Assembly (NCBI RefSeq): GCF_003369915.1 | Contig: NC_046675.1 | Location: 28,148,001-28,212,000, forward strand | DNA length: 64,000 nt | Direction of reading: 5' to 3' | From: Drosophila miranda | Lineage: Eukaryota; Arthropoda; Insecta; Diptera; Drosophilidae | In this document: piece by piece, positions 18,117 through 32,503 of the stretch | Layout of the letters: each line of letters begins with the position of its first letter | Position numbering within the stretch: position 1 is the stretch's first letter | Notes under the pieces: generated by a model | Seen by the model: only the letters and a program-made list of their open reading frames with translations | Database searches by the model: none | What the model was told of the DNA's origin: nothing | Translations under genes and position numbers: made by a program

Positions 18117-21100
18117 GGATAGATCCTTTATCTCTTTGACTGCGCGAATCCTAGCGAATTTCGCTGCTTGGCATCGCAGCCTTTTATCGCTGCGGTGGCC
18201 GGTGGCTCAATTTACTTTCGGCAAAAGTCACGTTCCGGCTTCGGTTGGTTTCTTTTGGGCCTTCCCTTCCCCTTTCAGTGCAGAGACGACACCACTTAAA
18301 TCGCGCTGACATTCATTGTGGTGCTGGAGAGATAAAAAAGAGAGCTCTGATTAAGGCGAGTTTCTAGAATTCCAAAGAGAATGCACTTGAAATAAGTGTT
18401 TTGCACCAAGGACTCTGCATGACGATAGGGGAGTGGGGAGCTCCCATAGATCCAGTGGCACTTTTCATTCCACGAATGAAATGGAAGGAAGTTGAAGAGA
18501 AAATAAAAATCACGCGCTTGTGAAATAAATATCTTAAATGAAGTTCGTTTGCTCTAAAGCTCAAGCTCACGCTCTCAAGCTTTCGCTCTTCTTTCTGAGA
18601 GTGAAGCTTGCACTGCAGCAGAGGAAGAAGAAGAGAGAATAAGAATTAGCACAGCCAATGCAGATCTCTCGAAATCGAATCCACAGTAGCGTGGCTCCGC
18701 GATATTTTGCTGTTTTGGTCGGTAAAAAGTGTCTTCGAAAATCGTGTGATATTGGAAAAACGCGAACAGACTTGTGTCTCACAATTCCTTCGGTCGGTCT
18801 TGCGGTTTAATGTGTTTTTGTGTTGTATAAAACACTCTCTCAAAGGAGAAGAGAAAAGAACAGAAGGTGCAGCAGAGGAGGAAAAGCAACGTGGCAATGA
18901 ATGACATGAAGCGACATGATTTTGTTAAAAGGTGAGTGATGAACCAATACACATACACATGACATACGCACACACATTCATGCATACATTTTTAATGAGC
19001 GAAAGCTGAAAGCTTCCTAGAAAGCTGCTGTAAAAGTCGATCAATTCTGTTTACATTAACCGGTTAAAATTACTCAAAGAAAATCAAAAGAACCTATCAT
19101 ACGTGCTGTTTCAGTGCAGAAACGTGTAATAAAACTGAATATTTACACACATATGGAGTACTCTTAAGCCCTATAGATTGGCTTCCGCTGCAGCATGCTA
19201 CTCTTGCCCCAGTTGCCACAGAAATGGCAACACAAAACATTCTGCCAGATAAATGTGGGCTTTCCTTTGCAGTTGCAACTTTCAGCGGAACCCTAACAAA
19301 GTTGCGACTGCAAACCGAATCGTTCTGAATGTTCATATCCCCCGGTTGGGGCTTTTGGGCGCATCCTTTGGACAGACTGAGGAGGGCCGGGGAAAATGAA
19401 CAACAAATGTGAAACAGCGATGAATGCAAATGCGGCCGGCCGCGCAAAATTGAGCCCTCAATTGTTTTATGGCCGGGCCCTGGCCCAGAAAAACTGGCCA
19501 AGTCGGCCGTGAAGCGACTGTGCAGCGGAGGAACCTGTGCTCCGGACGGACCTGTCCGATCCGCTATGCTCCATTATGAGAATTCTGTTCGTTTCCGTTT
19601 GGCCGACCGGCAGGTCGTCACTCCACTCACTCCACTCTCTCTCTCAACATATTCCCCGGGGGCGGCAATCAGTGTAATTGTTATTGTTATGCTACCCCGT
19701 AAGAGCAGAGCAGAATGTTCGGGTATGTCTACTGGGCTCGTGAAACCGCAACAACAACAAAGGCGTACAGTTTGAAGAATTTCCAGATTTAATGTAGCAG
19801 AAACGCTAGTAGGAAGCTTTCCAGAGAGTGGAGTACTCTGCGTTTCGTTGAGAGGGCAACGCTTTCCGCAAAGAGAGCGCGTGGCGGGAGTGTAATTGAG
19901 TAATCGGTATCTTGTAGTCGTACCAATTTACTCGAATGTATGTATGTATGTATGCTCTCTCACTTGTTTTTCTTTGTTTCTATTGCCTTTAATCCATTTG
20001 TTTTGGTGTTCTGCTGTGCTGTTCCGTTGAACTTTTGCAAATTGGCAAAGTTACTTCTTGCGACAATCTGTTAAAAGCTTTTGAATTCCAAATAAACTTC
20101 GGTTGGCATGCAATCTCGAAAGTACGTTTAAGGTGGGTAGGTAATCCCATGAACGAGTCACCGGGCCGTCGTAAATCAGGCGGAGAAACTCCAAAATTCC
20201 CACGGATAAAGCTAAATGTATATTTTATGCGCTTGCCAGCGGAACTAAGGCGCTCCGCTCCGCTCCGCTCCGCTCCGCTTTGCTCTGACTGTGGCTGACC
20301 ACTCCAGGGAATTAGTCCCAAAACACCAGACGAATATTAGCATTGTTCTGAGAGCCATGTTCAGTTATTATTTCCCTTTCGACTGAGTTCATTTTGAAAT
20401 TGAAAAAAAGGCGATTCCACGCGTTGATTCCTGCTTCTCTTTCCCTCCTCCCGTCTTTTGGTGGTTCGTTACACTTGAAAGTACAAAGCGGACCTTATTA
20501 AAAGGGGAATTGAAGGACAGTTGAATGTCATATTTAGCACATGTGTGTGTTGGGTCTGGTCTGCGGAAGGGATACCATTCCAGAGTGCGTTTCTACTCGT
20601 AGAGGATGATTGAATATCAAAAGGCAGTTGGTGAACGCAAATCTCTGACATGTTTCAAGTTGTCCCTGCTCCAACCTCCAGCCTCCCGCCTCTCCAATTC
20701 CGTTTCAGTTTCTGACCTGACCTGACCTGACAACAATGCGAGCGGCTCGGAAAGCAAGTTTAACAAGTGCTACCCTCAAAGGACTCGTAAAACTGATAGC
20801 TACAGCAATCCAGAGTCCCCAAACCCCACCCGATCCCGGGTCCTGTGGCAGTTTAAAAGCTCCAGCACGCCTGCCGTCCGAACTTCCACAAGTGGGCTCT
20901 TTATTTGGGTCTCAGATTGGCTAAACGACAAAGGGGGGGCTGGGCGTCTGGGGGCAAACATTCTGCACAAAGCAGCAAAAATATTTTGTGCCCAAATTAT
21001 GCCTAAAATTCCAGGCAGGGGTCTCTTCTCTGGTCCTGGATCCCAAAAGAATCCAAGGCCCCCCCCCCAGAGTGAAGTCCTTCCGTCCGTCCGTTCCACA

Positions 21101-24100
21101 CGCATTCGCAATTATCCTCAGGGACAACTGTCGCCTTTCCTTTTATCTGTGCGAATGATTAAGCCCAGAGTGTCTTAAAATTAATTTTATAGAGACGGCA
21201 GAGCCAGAGCGGGTAATCATGGCTACCATTGGATGGATCACGCAGATTGTATTTGTATTGCGGCTTAAATAGTTTTATCTGCCTCACACTTGAGCGCCAC
21301 GCCGGGGTAACGACTTCTACCACGAGTTATCCGAAGTGTGCAACGAACTACGAGTATCTAGAAGATACTTGAGTGAATGCCAACCCAACAGACAGACATC
21401 CCGGCATGTAAATCATTTGGCCAAGAGGACAATTGTGGGGAAAACGTTGCTTGCTCTCTTGCTCTCTTGCCGGCTGAAACTTTCTCAATGAACACGAAAT
21501 TCTTGCATAACAACTTTCTTCAATTTCTTCCGTCTGCCGCTTCTTTTTCTGAGGCACGCGCTGTGGCTGTGGCTATATTAAATTCCTATTTTATTGATTC
21601 GCATCTCGGCAATCTGACGATGCGTCTGCTGCTGCATGGCAATGATCCCACAAATGTGGCACCATTGTGTGGCAGCATGAGTTGTGCTAAGCATAGGTAT
21701 GCCTCCGTTCGAGTCCATCATTCCAGCACCCAATCATTGGCTCAATGGCTCTTCCCCCGGCCCACGGATCGAATGCTTAAATCATACAAAATTGAAGTAA
21801 ATCCACTTACGGCTAAACAAATACTTTCCAGTCCAAAAAGAGTAGGATAAATGGGGGCGAAGATGTTTCAATTTGCTTTCTTTGAATTATGCAAACTCAT
21901 TTGCGACGAAAGTGAATTTATTGCCCTTCCCCCCCCGCCCCGACGATTCGGCCCTAAACAAAAACAAAAGCCAAAAGGTTGCTCCAGCACCGACACCGTC
22001 TCTTACTCCATTAAGGAAGGATGTGGTGCCCCATCTCCTGCTCGCCGGGAAATTTATACGTACAATTAATTCTAAAATCCGAATCTCGGTAAACATCATC
22101 GCATAAAAACAAGATAAAATACTGCGATTACGATTGCGAGTGTACCTGCTGCAGCAGTCGATTATCGGCATAAGGAGGGGGCTGGGGTGCTGGCGGGGGG
22201 GCAGGCAATTAATTAAAATCTGAGCGGATTATTTGCCAAGCGGATGAGTATTTGCTAATTGGCTCTGCAGTGGCAACGGCTTAGCCTCTGCTCCTCCCCG
22301 ATTAGACGCGTGGCTCCTCTCATCCTCTCGAAGGGACCAAGTCCTAGCTGCTGTCCTGGCATCGCCCAACGTTGAATGCTGTTAAGCTCTGTCCCTGAGT
22401 TAAGTGGCGCCCCCCCTCCCCTCCCTTTATAACTTTATAGGCGGTGTCGGGTTAAGGGTAGCTGGGGTCGCGGGGGACCCGAGGGTGCCTTTGTGCAAAT
22501 TGTAATTATAATGCCACTTAATGTCATAAGAGCGTATCTGTTGTGCCTGTCATTGTTTCTAGGGGGGGAAACGGGAGGCCTGTGGGGAGGCCTCGATTGG
22601 GATGTAAAATAAAAGGTTTGACCAATCAAAAGATCGAATGTCAATGGCCTGGGAGGCAAAAATCATTCGGTCAGCGATTGGAGGTCTCTCCCCCCCCTCC
22701 GCAACATAATCCTCCCATCCACCGGTGGGGTTCATTATGCAGAGCACACTTAACTGGAAAATTAGCATAGATCTAGCACATGCGGGGGCATGCACCCACC
22801 AGCACACACACACACACACACACGTACACAGGAACATACTCGTAAACACAGATACTGTGCAAAGGGCCCGCCCCATCCCCATTATCCATTATCTATACGC
22901 TGGGATTATTTTTATTATATCCTGGAAGCATCCTGGCATTACGCTGGCATAGAGACACAGCCGCAGATAGTATTTTACGCTGAGGCAGCAACAAAAAAAA
23001 GTTGCCCCATTATAAAAGGACGATTGCACATTAACCAATTGGTATGTAAATGGGAGCTGCAGACCCCACTTCCTGTTCCTCTGTCTGGGAGACCCACATT
23101 GGAGCCATTTGGCCATTTGGCAAGGAAGGGAGCACACAGATACAATCGGCAGAAGGAACAGCAGCAGGGGCAGGACAGTCGAGAGAGAGGGCTGCCAACG
23201 GCCATTAACAATGCAATTTTGTAACAATATGAAATTGTGGCTATACTCTCGTACTCCTCTCGTACTCCTCTCGTACACGTAGAATGCCTGAAAACATAGT
23301 TTCGGCAGAAGGATGCTGTGCTCTGTAATTATTCAGAATGCCACATACCACACATGTGTGTGTGTGCCCCACCACTAAAGTACAGGAGAACATAAATCAA
23401 TCCACAAAGAAAGCCACATTACAGCCAACAACAAATGATTATCATTTGGACTTGAGGTTTCCCTATTGCAGATAGTCGCCTCATAACCGATTCCAGAGGG
23501 TGCTATGCCATACCATAGAAGGGCAAAGACAATCCAACAATTGCACAGGAAGAAGTGTAGAGTGGAGCCTGGCTCTAGGGCTCGTGCCCTGTATCCATGT
23601 ATGTAGTTGTATGAATCATGCACAAGCCATGTAGTTGGTTTTTGGTAATCTTGCGTCCTAGAAGGGTCTCGCGAGTCTCAACTAGACTTCTCGAGTGGGT
23701 AGGCAGCGGACCGAAGAGAACCATAGAACATAGGAGAGCTTACTGGTCCCGGCATTGTCTTTGGTGGTGTGCTTACCTTTGTTAACAGGATTCTATGAGG
23801 CTGTTCCGTTCATTGCGAGTCCATATTAATCAGCAAATTAGCCGCAGAGTTGCACAGGGACAGTATTATCTCCACAAATATTCCTCAATGGGAGATGGTC
23901 AATGCAAATTGGCCAGAAAAGCTTGTGCCACTCGTGCCACTTGTGCCAGTTGTGCGTGTAATCTGATTTGAATGCCAATTAAATTGCCATCTAAATCGGA
24001 TTAGTGTCTGCGGTTTGTAATGGCATTTAATTTGATTTGATTTTGATTCGAAAATTGTAATTCCATAAAGTTGTGAAGCTCTGAAGGGTCTGTTGTCTGT

Positions 24101-27100
24101 TGGCTGTTGTCTGATGGGTTTCCTGTGTCACTTTATTTATATGTATATTTTTCACATTTTCCACTTTTCCAGTGCTTCCTAATTTAATTTCGCAAATCCA
24201 CAAGCGAGCACTAATTACTATACGGCTTTTATTATTGCTTCAAAACCACAGCACAGCATCCACGGCTGCGTCAGCATCAGCATGTGGCATGTGGCATGTG
24301 GCATGCCACGCAACAGAGTTCAGAGTTCGACGCACACACAAAACAACACTGCTTCTGCTGCACTTTTGGATCCTTTCAGATTTTCGGGTGAGAGTAGCCC
24401 AAAGGAGCGCCGCGAACCAACTGCCTGGCAGTGGCCCCGAAACGGGGGCTTTTATAGCATCCGCCAACCGATCCGACGGCAGCCTGGCAGCCTGGCGGCC
24501 CGGCAGGCGCCTGCGCGGATAAACTCTCTCCAAAGAGAGCTCTCCATGCAGAAGGAAAGCCGGCTAAGACCGGCTGCTCATTTGGCAGGTCCTTGCTGCC
24601 TGGCTGCTGCTGCCCCATTCAAATGGGGTTTGTTTACATGGAGGGACAGCTGCCGAGAATGTGTGTGTGTGTGTGTGTGTGGGGACAGCACAAAGTTTGA
24701 AGCCAGCCAAGGCGCACATGCCACTTGCCACATGCCAGTTGCCACTTGCCATCTCGGGGCTAAGAAGCGTCTGTTTGTGCGTGTGTCTGTGTGTCTGTGT
24801 GCGTGCACACTGGCATTACATTGAAGTTTTAATTGAATTGCGGTTGCTGCAAGTTTTGTAACTGCATTTTGCTCTCGCAGCTCCCCCCTCGGAGGAGACT
24901 CTCTCTATCTCTCTCTCTCTGCCGCACCGCAAAAGGTGCGAGAAAAACAAGTTGTGCCACAAACTTTGTAGCTTGAAACTTTTTCACTTTTCATTTCTTG
25001 TGTGTGTGTGTGTGTGCGTGTGTGTGTGTGTTTGTTTCAGCTTAGCCTCATGTTTAAATGCAGAGAGAGAGAGAGGGAGAGAGGGGCTCGCCATTCCGCC
25101 GAAAAAGTAGGCAACGGCCAAACGATTTCTATTTCCGCTTTCCCCCTGAGACTCTTTCCTGTGCCCCTGCCTCTGCCTGCGCCTGTGTGAGTGCCTGTGT
25201 GCGCCGGGTGTCGGTGTGGCAACACCTGTTGTTTCTACTGTTGCACACTGGCCTCCTTATCGCCTCCTTTGTAGGCTGCTCTATCGCTTCGCAAAAGTTT
25301 GATTTTGTTCTACATTTGGCTTTGCCCCTCCCCCCTCCCCCCCCCATTGCGCCCTTGTGTGCCTGTCCTTGGATTGCGGGTTTTAAGTACCCCCCGCCGA
25401 CTATGATTTATTGCGGTTTGCAGTAAACTGCAGGAACAAGTTCATTACGGCAGGACAAGGGTCCTTCCTTTGCAGGACAATGAAGCCCAAGGGGGAAGGA
25501 AGTGGGACTCGACTTCGATTATGGTATTACTCACTCATTTATTAACAATAACAGACACATGGGTGCTGCCCACACACGGAATAATCAATCAGCATTCAGG
25601 ATTCCAGGATTCAGCAGAAGCTAAGGCACATCCCCACCAGCCAGATTATTCATGCCTTTTATCTGCCACAGCCAGGGGCAGAGCCGGCGACCAGTGGCTA
25701 ACCCATTTAGCACAATTTAGGCACTCTCCTCTTCTCCGATTTCACACCCACAATTACAATTACAATCCCACAATCAGGCGGCCAGCCGGCCGGCCAGGCC
25801 AGATCCTTTGTTGCCAGCACCCACTCGCGCGCTCTCTCTCCGTGTGGCAGCTAATTACAATTACGGTCTGGGGGGAGCATACCCCATGGGGCAGCAATCG
25901 ATGGGCCTCCAAAACATAGCCATGCATATTTAATTCTCTTCCCTTCTCTGGTAACCCAGAATATCCTGCCTCTATCCTGCCCCCATCCTATGTCCCTGCC
26001 ACGTCTCATCCTAGGCTTTTTGGGCCTCAAATCTGCCCGTTTTTTTTGCAAGTGTAACTTCATTTGCTGCCACTGCCACTGCCACAGCCACAGCAGTGCG
26101 GTGTCGGGGCCAAAAAACCATTTGGAACATGCACAATTTTGACACGACCATCCCAATCAGCCACGCCCACGTCCACGCCCCTGCAGAGTAACAAGTACCA
26201 CTCAACCATGCCACCATGCCACATGGAACAGGGGAACAGGGGGAACAGGGGCAATAGAGGGAACTGGCGATTTCATTGGAACTCAATTAATGGAGCATGA
26301 TCTTAATGGGTTTCTACAACAGTCGAGCGGCCCTCCGTGGCCCTCCGTGGCCCGCAGGGGCAACGAGCCGTACAAACACATGCCTCTCGCTAAGTGCGCC
26401 AAATCAGCAGGACTCTAATTGGAGGCGGACATCAGAGGATATGCCAGCCTTCGGCATCGCTGCGCATCGCATGGCTGGTGGCCTTCATAAAAAGGAAAAT
26501 GCTGCAAAAAATCTATTTCAGACGATGGAAAAAGCCAAAAACATTCGGCCACCCACCCTCTCACGCCTCTCCTGCAGTGTTTTCTCTTTTTTGCTAAACT
26601 GGGGAACGTTTGCAGAGCAATTAAATGGGCAGGCGAGAGGGGAGAGGCGTCAGGCGTTAGTTTTCCGATGATTTGCAGACGGGTTTTATTGGCCAGAAGT
26701 CAGAAGTGTGGCTTTCATGTCGAAATGAAGGATTTTCCCCCAGGGGAAATGCATGGAAATGCATCGAATATGCCATAGTGTGAACTGTGACCTCTGCCGA
26801 CTGCCGGCTGCTAATATTTGGGGCTCCTGCCCCACATGCAGCCCCTTTCTGCGAGAGCACTCCCTCAAGGCTTCAAGGCTTCAAGGCTTCAGGGAGCAAG
26901 GACGAAGGTAAGTGGCGCTCGGGGCGGTTCCTGGCAAACGAGGCTAATATTTCAGCGACTCGAATGGCGTGAAGCAATTGCTTTACGGACACGTAAAGGG
27001 CCCCGCTCTCCCTCCTGCCAACTACAGACGCAGAGGAGTCCTTTGCCGAAGGAGATCCACGCGCTTCTTGTGGCAGGTACATGCGATGCAAATGTGCAGC

Positions 27101-30100
27101 ATTCGATACAATAATCTTATCAGCGCCTCATTCATGCCACATGCGGTAGGGATCTAGTCTCAAAATTGGATGGGAATGGAATGGAATTTTGGGATTTCAG
27201 TCAGGGAGGGGCAGCCCCATTTAAAGGGGGGGCCGGGAGGGCTGCTTTATTCTGCTGTTTATGTTCTTTGCTGTGTGCGCACGTTAATGAGATTTATTGC
27301 GATGGATTGTTAGGCGTTTGGGGAGTACACACTCCCCCTGTCGGAGGTCAGAGGGCAAAGGCAGCGAGACAAGCAATTTAATTTTTAATTTTCCAATTGA
27401 ATGCCCCCAAATTAGAGTCCAAATTAGGCTTGTTGTTCGCCCAAAGATAACCGGAGGAGTACGAGCATCTGTATCCTGTATCTGTATGCCCCTCATACGG
27501 GGATCAGCAAGGAGCCGCCAAGGGGGCCGTGTTTTAAAGCACTACTTTAAGGCCATACATGACGGGGATACGTATGGGCCCTGCTTGAATTTTTATCGCT
27601 TTCCAAGCGGATGGGCAGTCCCCCCATACGGGGGGTGGGGGGATTGGGGACTTGCTTCCGTCTCCTTGGCTCTGGGACGTTCACACTTGACCGGCATTCA
27701 ATTACCCTACGAGGCAGAGCTCCACTGGCCACGGCCATTGGGCTCAAATTTGTTTTTTGCTTCCTCGGTCCATTATTTGTTGGCCATTTAAAGGAGTCCA
27801 GTGGCTGGGACACAATGCTTACCATTCAGATATGGCCGTTTCTGGGCGACAAACGATGTTTACTGCTTCCCCCTTCCCCCTGCTGCTCCTTCCCCCCCCC
27901 TGTGACTGATGGAGCTGAAAAGCCTCCCTTCTTCGAACGCAAAAAAATCACCATTGAGCAGCAAATGGCATGCGTGTGAAAGTGGGATTCGACCCCTCGA
28001 CCCCGACTCCACTCTCTGCTGCTGCCGCTGCGGTAAACGTTGCTCATTTGGCCACATAATTTATTTTCGCATATTAATTTTCGGACTCGCACTCGGACGC
28101 CAAGTTCCCGAGCAAAAGGCAAATGAGAAATTTGTGATAAATGAGCAGGGCTTAAATGCTCGAGGATCTGGCTGGAGGCGGTCTGCCGCGGGCAGGACCG
28201 AGCAAATTATTATCCTGTGATGCGTGTGTATGCTTAAAGATATGGCCGCGGTCCCTGCCCCTGCCCCACGTGTATGCCACGTGTATTTATGGATAAATGA
28301 GAGACAGCGAGGAGCATTCATGTGTGCGTTTTAATTGCTTTTCTGGTGCTTTAAGGCGGCACATAGAAGTCCCCTGGGAACCACCAAGAGATGATGATGG
28401 ATGAGCCATCGCTCTCGGATGGAGCCACTCTGCGGTTGAAGGAAACTTGATAATAAATTCAGCATAAGAGAGCACAGAGCGCACAGCTATGCTGCTTAAT
28501 TATCATTTGTGTTGCTGCTGAAATTCTGGGCATCCAGGAGGCAGACGGGCAGAGGGGCAGAGGGGCAAAGAGGCAGAGGCATGCAGGCAGGTCCTTGGCG
28601 CTGCTTATTAATCTCCTCAATATCAGCAGAAGGAGCGAGCGGTGCCATCGCTGCTGACATAAATATTTGTGCACGAGAGTCCTTTATTGATAAATTCCTT
28701 AGCCAAGAAAGTGGGAAAAATGACGATAATGGCGGGAACGGGACCTGCAGCATGCAGCATGCAGCATGCCACTGAGCAGTCATGCAAACATGCCCCACCA
28801 CGGAAGACGGCAGACGGCATCCTTTTAATCATCGAAATCGGGGGGAAAAATCAATGAGTCAGAGCAAAGGAAACTCAACAAGGGACAACTTTTGTGCGTC
28901 GAATGTGGAATGCGAGTGTCGTTTGTGATTTGTTTTATGGTGCGACACATTAGCGGAATTGCGCCAAATTATGTATATTCGGTGGAGGGGCTATAAATTT
29001 AACGATGCATTAAAGCCGAGAAGCTGGAAACTTGTTCTTCTTCTGCCTAGGACACCGCCATTCCAAGCCATTCATTTGGCAATCATTTGGCGGGTCGTGA
29101 CTCCAGTTTTTCTAGCCAAACCGGAAGTGTACGCAGCCCCAGTCGCTTGCCAACTTTTGTCCTTCCGTCGAGTCGCCTCGTTTCGGAATTTTAACATTTC
29201 AACTTTCGCACATTTTGGCAAATTATTCAAATTCTTGTCAGTGCAGCCAGCCAGCAGCCAGCAGCGGCAGGGGGGGGAAACACAACCGAACAAAGGCCCA
29301 AAAAGAGAACGAAATAAACTGAAATTAAATGAAAGCAGAGGAAAGAAACAGAAAGAAAGTCTCGCAGAATTTGTCAACGATTTATGTGTGAGGCACACAG
29401 TCCCCGCATACGAGGCTCTGTGGCAGCTGGCAACGGCTAAACGTGCAACAAACTTAAGAGCGCAAATAAAATGTGTTTGCTCACATTTTTGTAATTTTGA
29501 CGAAATTGCTTCGTTTATTGCCGGGGGAGACAGGGACACGGGGGCACAGGGGCACGGGGACACCAGAATGAAAGCAGGGCCAAGGGAGGGGAGTGTGCCT
29601 GCTCAAAAGGGGCATGCCGCATTGTTTTTTTTTTTGCCTGTGTCGCATACAACGTGCAATATTTTCGTCGCTCTTTGAATAATTAATATTGCGCATACGA
29701 CGTGTTGTCTACTCTCATATAATCCATGCCGAAAGGAGCAGGAACCCACTTGATTATGCTAATCTGCTCAGCTACGAATCTGCCGCAATATTTGGCCCTC
29801 GATTCGGGCCTCATTCATTCCTTGGGAAGGCAATAATATTCTACTTGAAAGTGTATCCTTGTCGTAGATGGTCTCCTGGTCTCCTGGTCTCCGGTAAATA
29901 TAAATTATTATTAATGCCACATAAATCACATTTCCCCCGAGAGACAAACTCAAGTGATTCCCGTTGCCCCTTCGAGCGGCAACTGCCGCAAAGGCAGCTA
30001 ATTTGTCAAATGACAACGAATGCCGAGAGTTTCGGGAGTTTCGGGCAGTCACGGGAGTTTGATAACAGTTGCAACAGTTGTTGAGAACTACCAGAATGCC

Positions 30101-32503
30101 ACGGATGGATGCCACGGATGGCAGCTTGATTTGTAATGCATGCAAATTGGCGTCGCGGCTGCACAAGGAGGCGTTGGGGGGGGCACAGAGTTCCTTTGGT
30201 TCGGTGTCGGTGTCGTTTGTTCCGAGCTCTGATTGTAAGGATACTGTGCTTCATTGCCTGTGGCAGGCAACAGTCTGCGGAGCAGTTAATATTCCCGAAT
30301 CTACCTAAATATTCCTTAATTTGCTTGCCTTTTGTGGCAAGCGGCAATTAGGCAGCACACAGCAATAACAACTGCAAAACGTGTTTCCCTACACCCCCTC
30401 CCTCGTCAGCAGCGGAAGGACATTTGTCAGTGTGGAACGGAACCCTTTTTGAAGCGCCGCAGCCACACTCTGCTTGACGGCAGGACGATGGGACGGGGGG
30501 ACGGCGGGACAGCAGGACGGGGCCCATCCGAATGGAAGAGCTTTCCGGTCTTGGCTGTGGTTCAAGAAACTCTCTCGCAAGCGACACTCCTGCTCGAAAG
30601 ATAAATGCGAACGTAACTTTTGCCATCAAATGTTGCCAATCTATGCCCCATGCCCCATGCCCCATGCCCCATTCCTTGACTGCTGACTGCAATTTGGTCT
30701 TGCTGGCACTACCTTTGGCCACCAGCCACCAGCCACTCGAACGAACGAGGCCCCCCCCTCCCCTCCCTGTTAAGTGTCCAAAGTCCACGAAGTGCACAGG
30801 GTCCGGGGGGGCCGAGATGGAGTCACATTTACTTACTGATTTATGGTCGCTTCCAGGGTTCCGGGGTTTTATCTGTTGAGTTTTCGGCGTAATCATTTCA
30901 AGTCAAAATGTTTTCAAAGGTCGAAGCAGGAGCGATGCCTGAATGCCCAGAGTGGATGCCCAGCAATCCGCTTCCTTGATAAATGACGGCAAGTTTATCT
31001 CCACATTTGGCCATAAATCCGGGCACTACAAACTTGCAGACCATCGACCGGGCCCAGCCCCACCGCCCAGCAGGAGGGAGCTGCTCCTCCCGTATTTAGA
31101 TGGTGTTTAGTGTGTGAAAGGATTGCAGTTGGCTGGCGGCTGGTGAAGAGGGACCCACAGACCAACGGAGGGGCCCCGAGGAGTGCGACTGGAAACGTCT
31201 CGTTTGTCAGCTTTGGGGCGTAAATCGCTCAGGAACATACTTTAAGCCTTTATAAACATTGCTACAGCTTTGCAAATCTTTAATTTAAGGCCCCTGCCCG
31301 CCCCCTCTGTGAATGTCCTGCGGGGCCCCTTTTGGCCATGAAATTGCATTTGCATTTGGCTGAATAATTTAGCACATATGTTGACCAGAATACACCCAGC
31401 CTTGGGGCAACTATAAATTGAAGACAAATGGACCCAACAGGCCTGTTGCCTGTTCACCCCCGAACCCCCAATCCACCCCCAATGTGACACCCAGCTTCCC
31501 ATAAAGGACGGGCGATTGCTCGAAAGAATTCCATTTCCATTTCCATATTGTTATTATTTTTATTATGGTTTTTGCCCAGGACCCGGCCTGGGGGTCGTGC
31601 CACACACAGAAACGAGCAATCGAGCAAACGGAGCACAGATGCAAACCCTCTGGCAGGGGAGGGGGGAGGGGGTTTAAAGTAAACACACACAAACACACAC
31701 ACGCTCAGTTCAACTAATGACCGAATGACCCCCGAACCCATTGGGGAGGGGGAGAGCAGAGGAACGCTCTATTGGCTTTCCGTTTTGCTGCATGCGGCTG
31801 CCACACACTTGCCACAGACGCGTGTTGACAGGCTGTTAATTAATATTAAACTCATTTCCACATTCCACATGCCACATGCCACAGTCTCTGGCATTGAAGC
31901 CATGCCACAAGCAAGCGCCTCCAGAGGAGACTCCTGTTATCCGCCCCCGTCATCCTTGATTCTGGTCGCGTTGCCCGTTTCCCATTTCCGATGTGTGTAA
32001 TTATTTCATGGCTTTGTAGGCGCCTGTCCAGGAGGGGCTTTGTAGGGGCAGGGAGGAGTGTCAGTGCCAGTCGGACCGGTGAAGGAGCCGACACGTGTCC
32101 TGGATAACTCAATCGAGAAGCGAGTGCAGTCCAGTCGCCACATAATCCATTTACCATTTAAATTTAAGCGAATTAAGTGCCACCTGTGTGGCCTGTGCCC
32201 CATCTTTCCCCCCGCCTCTTGCTGTCTCTCTCTGGGGCTGCCTGTTGTTTCGCGCATTACGCATACGCAGTGGCGGCTGTCATATATCCTGCGTTTAATT
32301 ACAACTGATGCTCCTCCGAATGCAGGACACGCACGCAGCGAATGCGAAAACTAATTAAAATGTTTATCAGCTTTTGTAATTGTCATCACAGGGGGTGGGG
32401 GCCGGGGGGGATGTACGTGATTTGCGTTTTGTTGCATGCCTGCCTCCTCGTCTAACATTGAAACTCTGCTTGCTATTCATATAATTATATGTGTATCCTT
32501 TTA
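18117..32503. other. 14-kb gene-poor region
   Basis: No supportable protein gene. There are many simple repeats: (GCTCC)n at about 20250-20278, CTGAC repeats near 20712, (CA)n at about 22803-22822, TG runs at 24660-24681 and 25001-25031, a GCATGCA repeat at about 28740, and CCCCATG repeats near 30645. Poly-C or poly-G runs of 8 or more recur (for example 21061-21069, 27892-27900). A possible plus-strand first exon ending in a strong donor lies at about 18600-18931. One 235-codon frame (28971-29678) has no recognisable domain. The region could hold enhancers for neighbouring genes; nothing in the sequence alone shows it. Confidence 0.5.

Noticed and set aside
30348..30896. 182-codon minus-strand frame in the gene-poor region
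   Set aside because: Overlaps equally long frames on the plus strand, contains repeat-derived Pro/Ser runs, and shows no homology I recognise.
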